This document shows positions 6,424 to 7,596 of a stretch of DNA of 7,596 nucleotides, piece by piece. The notes beneath the pieces are model-generated. The model ran no database searches, was not told where the DNA came from, and was given only the letters and a program-made list of their open reading frames with translations. Position 1 is the stretch's first letter. Each line of letters starts with the position of its first letter. The stretch comes from JAAYUH01 sp964640995 (lineage in GTDB: Bacteria; Caldisericota; Caldisericia; B22-G15). Both the position numbers and the translations under genes were made by a program. The stretch is taken from positions 1-7,596 of the forward strand of contig CAZXJJ010000010.1 in NCBI GenBank assembly GCA_964640995.1, read 5' to 3'.

Positions 6424-7045
6424 CTTCCACCTTCTTTAAATAATTTTCTATTAAAATAAAAGCATCTCCTCTTGATAATCTATTATTAAAAGGCAAACCA
6501 ATTGGATAAAATTTATGTGAAACTGCACTTATTAAAACTTCTCTTTTTTCTTTATCGTCTAATGGTAAATTGAAATTTTCAACCTCTCCTTTATATTTTG
6601 ATGCTATTAATATAAAATATAATGCTTCATAAATATTTATATATAATAGAGGTTCAATTTCATTTTCATCTATATTTGTAATATTTAAATATTCTAAGAG
6701 GTATGGATGAAACCACTCATTTTGAAAATCTGTAAACTTAACTTTATCTTCCTTTTTTATAATAGTTCTATATAAATTCAAAATTAAAATCTTAATATTA
6801 TCTAAAAATGTTTTTCTATTCTTTTCCCTTGCATATTTTATGTTACATCTAACAATCATTGTAATAAATTCACTTTGTGTTATCGCCCAATTAACTTTAA
6901 AAGTACCATCTGGAAATCCTTTTATAATATCTTTTTCAAGTAAATAATTTATAGTATCAATATATTTTGGATCAATTCTTTCATCAAATTTTACACCAAT
7001 TAGAGTTATTGAAATAAAAACTAGTATTATTAAAATTTTCTTCAT
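6407..7045 (-). CDS. Small secreted SLH-domain protein
   Basis: A 212-residue protein with a short signal peptide (about 1-18: KK followed by ILIILVFISITLIG) and almost nothing but S-layer homology repeats. Repeat 1 (about 29-68) contains INYLLEKDIIKGFPDGTFK and ITQSEFITMIVR; repeat 2 (about 103-150) begins KFTDFQNEWFHPYLLEYL, the F-x-D-x(n)-W-x(3)-Y pattern of SLH starts; repeat 3 (about 180-205) has NNRLSRGDAFILIENYL, with R-x(2)-A-like spacing. SLH domains bind cell-wall or secondary polymer and anchor proteins to the envelope. No catalytic domain or other partner domain is present. There is no good Shine-Dalgarno; a possible extended -10 (7053-7061) would give a nearly leaderless transcript. 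It heads the minus-strand operon, overlapping coaX by 17 bp. The gene appears intact, but the role is unknown. Confidence 0.8.
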   Translation of the reverse strand: MKKILIILVFISITLIGVKFDERIDPKYIDTINYLLEKDIIKGFPDGTFKVNWAITQSEFITMIVRCNIKYAREKNRKTFLDNIKILILNLYRTIIKKEDKVKFTDFQNEWFHPYLLEYLNITNIDENEIEPLLYINIYEALYFILIASKYKGEVENFNLPLDDKEKREVLISAVSHKFYPIGLPFNNRLSRGDAFILIENYLKKVEDAFNN

Positions 7046-7052
7046 CTTTTAA

Positions 7053-7061
7053 ATTTTAACA
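7053..7061 (-). promoter_or_regulatory. Candidate extended -10 promoter for the SLH-coaX-lysS operon
   Basis: TGT-TAAAAT on the minus strand matches the extended -10 pattern TGN-TANNNT. No recognisable -35 lies 16-18 bp upstream. The predicted start near 7046 is at or next to the ATG at 7045, implying a leaderless or nearly leaderless mRNA. Confidence 0.35.
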
Positions 7062-7093
7062 TAGTTTATTTTAAAAAAATTTTATTTAAATTA

Positions 7094-7102
7094 TGATAAA
7101 AT
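7094..7102 (+). promoter_or_regulatory. Candidate extended -10 promoter for the molybdopterin oxidoreductase gene
   Basis: TGA-TAAAAT fits an extended -10; no -35 box is recognisable upstream. A start near 7109 would leave a leader of about 19 nt with the Shine-Dalgarno at 7115-7121, which is a sensible geometry. Confidence 0.45.
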
Positions 7103-7127
7103 TAAAATAATTATAAGGAGGTTAATA

Positions 7128-7596
7128 GTGAAAAAAACACATTATTTAATTATAATTTTAATTGTTTCATTAATATTTATTTTTACCTTAGATTACTATT
7201 TAATGAAAAAAAATAGCGTAAAAACTTTAAAAAATGAAGAAATTTTAAATTATAAAGGTGAAAATCTCTCATCGATTAATGTATTTAGAGAAAATTCAAT
7301 TAAAGGTCCACAATATATTGATATAAAAAATTATAGATTAACAATTACTGGATTAGTCGAAAATGAAAAAAGTTATACATATGATGAAATTTTGAATAAA
7401 TTTCAAAAGTATGAAAAAATTACAACCCTTTATTGTGTTGAAGGATGGAATGCAAAAGTTTTATGGGAAGGTTTTCTTGTTAGAGATATCATAGAAGAGA
7501 CAAAATTAAAAGAGAATGCCAAAATTCTAATTTTTCATGCTTATGATGGTTATACAACATCACTTCCAATTGATTACTTTTATAAAAAAGATATTT
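7128..7596 (+). CDS. Membrane-anchored molybdopterin-dependent oxidoreductase (sulfite oxidase/MsrP fold), 3' end cut off
   Basis: The only rightward gene; 156 codons are in the window and the frame is open to the edge. It starts with GTG at 7128, preceded by AAGGAGG at 7115-7121. Residues 1-26 form a signal-anchor (KKTHY then a hydrophobic run LIIILIVSLIFIFTLDYYL), so the rest probably faces outside. After a linker (about 27-65) comes the oxidoreductase molybdopterin-binding domain: YRLTITGLVENEKSYTYDEI (69-88), TTLYCVEGWNAKVLWEGF (99-116), where Cys103 is the expected molybdenum ligand, LVRDIIEE (117-124) and a HAYDGYTTSLPIDYF stretch (137-151) of the cofactor-binding core. Substrate is unknown; relatives act on sulfite or oxidised methionine, but short single-domain versions are mostly uncharacterised. 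It diverges from the SLH gene across 82 bp. Confidence 0.88.
   Translation, partial: MKKTHYLIIILIVSLIFIFTLDYYLMKKNSVKTLKNEEILNYKGENLSSINVFRENSIKGPQYIDIKNYRLTITGLVENEKSYTYDEILNKFQKYEKITTLYCVEGWNAKVLWEGFLVRDIIEETKLKENAKILIFHAYDGYTTSLPIDYFYKKDI

Larger units (their letters stand above)
7052..7103. repeat. Imperfect inverted repeat in the divergent spacer
   Basis: The arm at 7052-7068 and the reverse complement of 7087-7103 agree at 15 of 17 positions, around an 18-bp A/T centre (7069-7086) with an A7 run. Each arm contains an outward-facing extended -10 box. It may be an operator or just a symmetric divergent promoter; in DNA this AT-rich some symmetry arises by chance. Confidence 0.5.

Noticed and set aside
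6125..6439. 104-codon plus-strand frame over coaX
   Set aside because: Antisense to coaX, with no recognisable domain or ribosome site; its openness is explained by the codon bias of coaX.
7042..7062. Six-codon upstream frame (MLKFKR, stop overlapping the SLH ATG as ATGA)
   Set aside because: It has no Shine-Dalgarno and starts inside the predicted -10 box, so it would not be on the mRNA; easily due to chance.

Overview
The window comes from a very AT-rich bacterium, with GC visibly far below 50% outside the tRNA genes, frequent AGA and ATA codons and A/T-ending codons. A TrpRS with a probable [4Fe-4S] motif of the Thermotoga maritima type, a Dus protein whose SGDIF segment I remember from the T. 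maritima enzyme, and SLH and molybdopterin-oxidoreductase genes suggest an anaerobe, possibly thermophilic. It would sit near Thermotogota or other deep-branching, low-GC anaerobic lineages; the coaX-dus-greA-lysS order is also familiar from Clostridia. The phylum is an inference and is not settled by the sequence.

Layout, read along the minus strand from right to left. An eight-gene, tightly packed operon runs from 7045 down to 610: a small secreted SLH-domain protein, coaX (type III pantothenate kinase), dus (tRNA-dihydrouridine synthase), a conserved protein of unproven function that relatives often carry as 'quinate 5-dehydrogenase', greA, lysS, trpS and a small DUF2007 protein. Junctions are overlaps (17 bp at SLH/coaX; 4 bp ATGA at coaX/dus, lysS/trpS and trpS/DUF2007) or gaps of 1-15 bp. 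Next come two near-consensus sigma70-type promoters in tandem (537-605), then five tRNA genes, Thr(TGT), Tyr(GTA), Gly(TCC), initiator Met(CAT) and Thr(GGT), then the first codons of tuf (EF-Tu), cut by the window edge. This is the ancient thrU-tyrU-glyT-thrT-tufB arrangement known from E. coli, with an initiator tRNA added. No intrinsic terminator is visible between the operon and the tRNA-tuf unit, so readthrough is possible.

On the plus strand, diverging from the SLH gene across an 82-bp spacer, starts a membrane-anchored molybdopterin-dependent oxidoreductase of the sulfite-oxidase/MsrP fold, cut by the right edge. The spacer holds an imperfect inverted repeat whose arms each carry an outward-facing extended -10 box.

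Functionally the minus strand is a translation and growth module: tRNAs, EF-Tu, two aminoacyl-tRNA synthetases, a tRNA-modifying enzyme, a transcript-cleavage factor and the first step of CoA synthesis. I see no CRISPR array, insertion sequence or phage gene. I did not find a clearly new system. The most notable points are the U1:A72 pair in the initiator tRNA, the Fe-S TrpRS, the unassigned 298-residue protein inside the operon, the Glu in the GreA tip and the symmetric divergent promoter.
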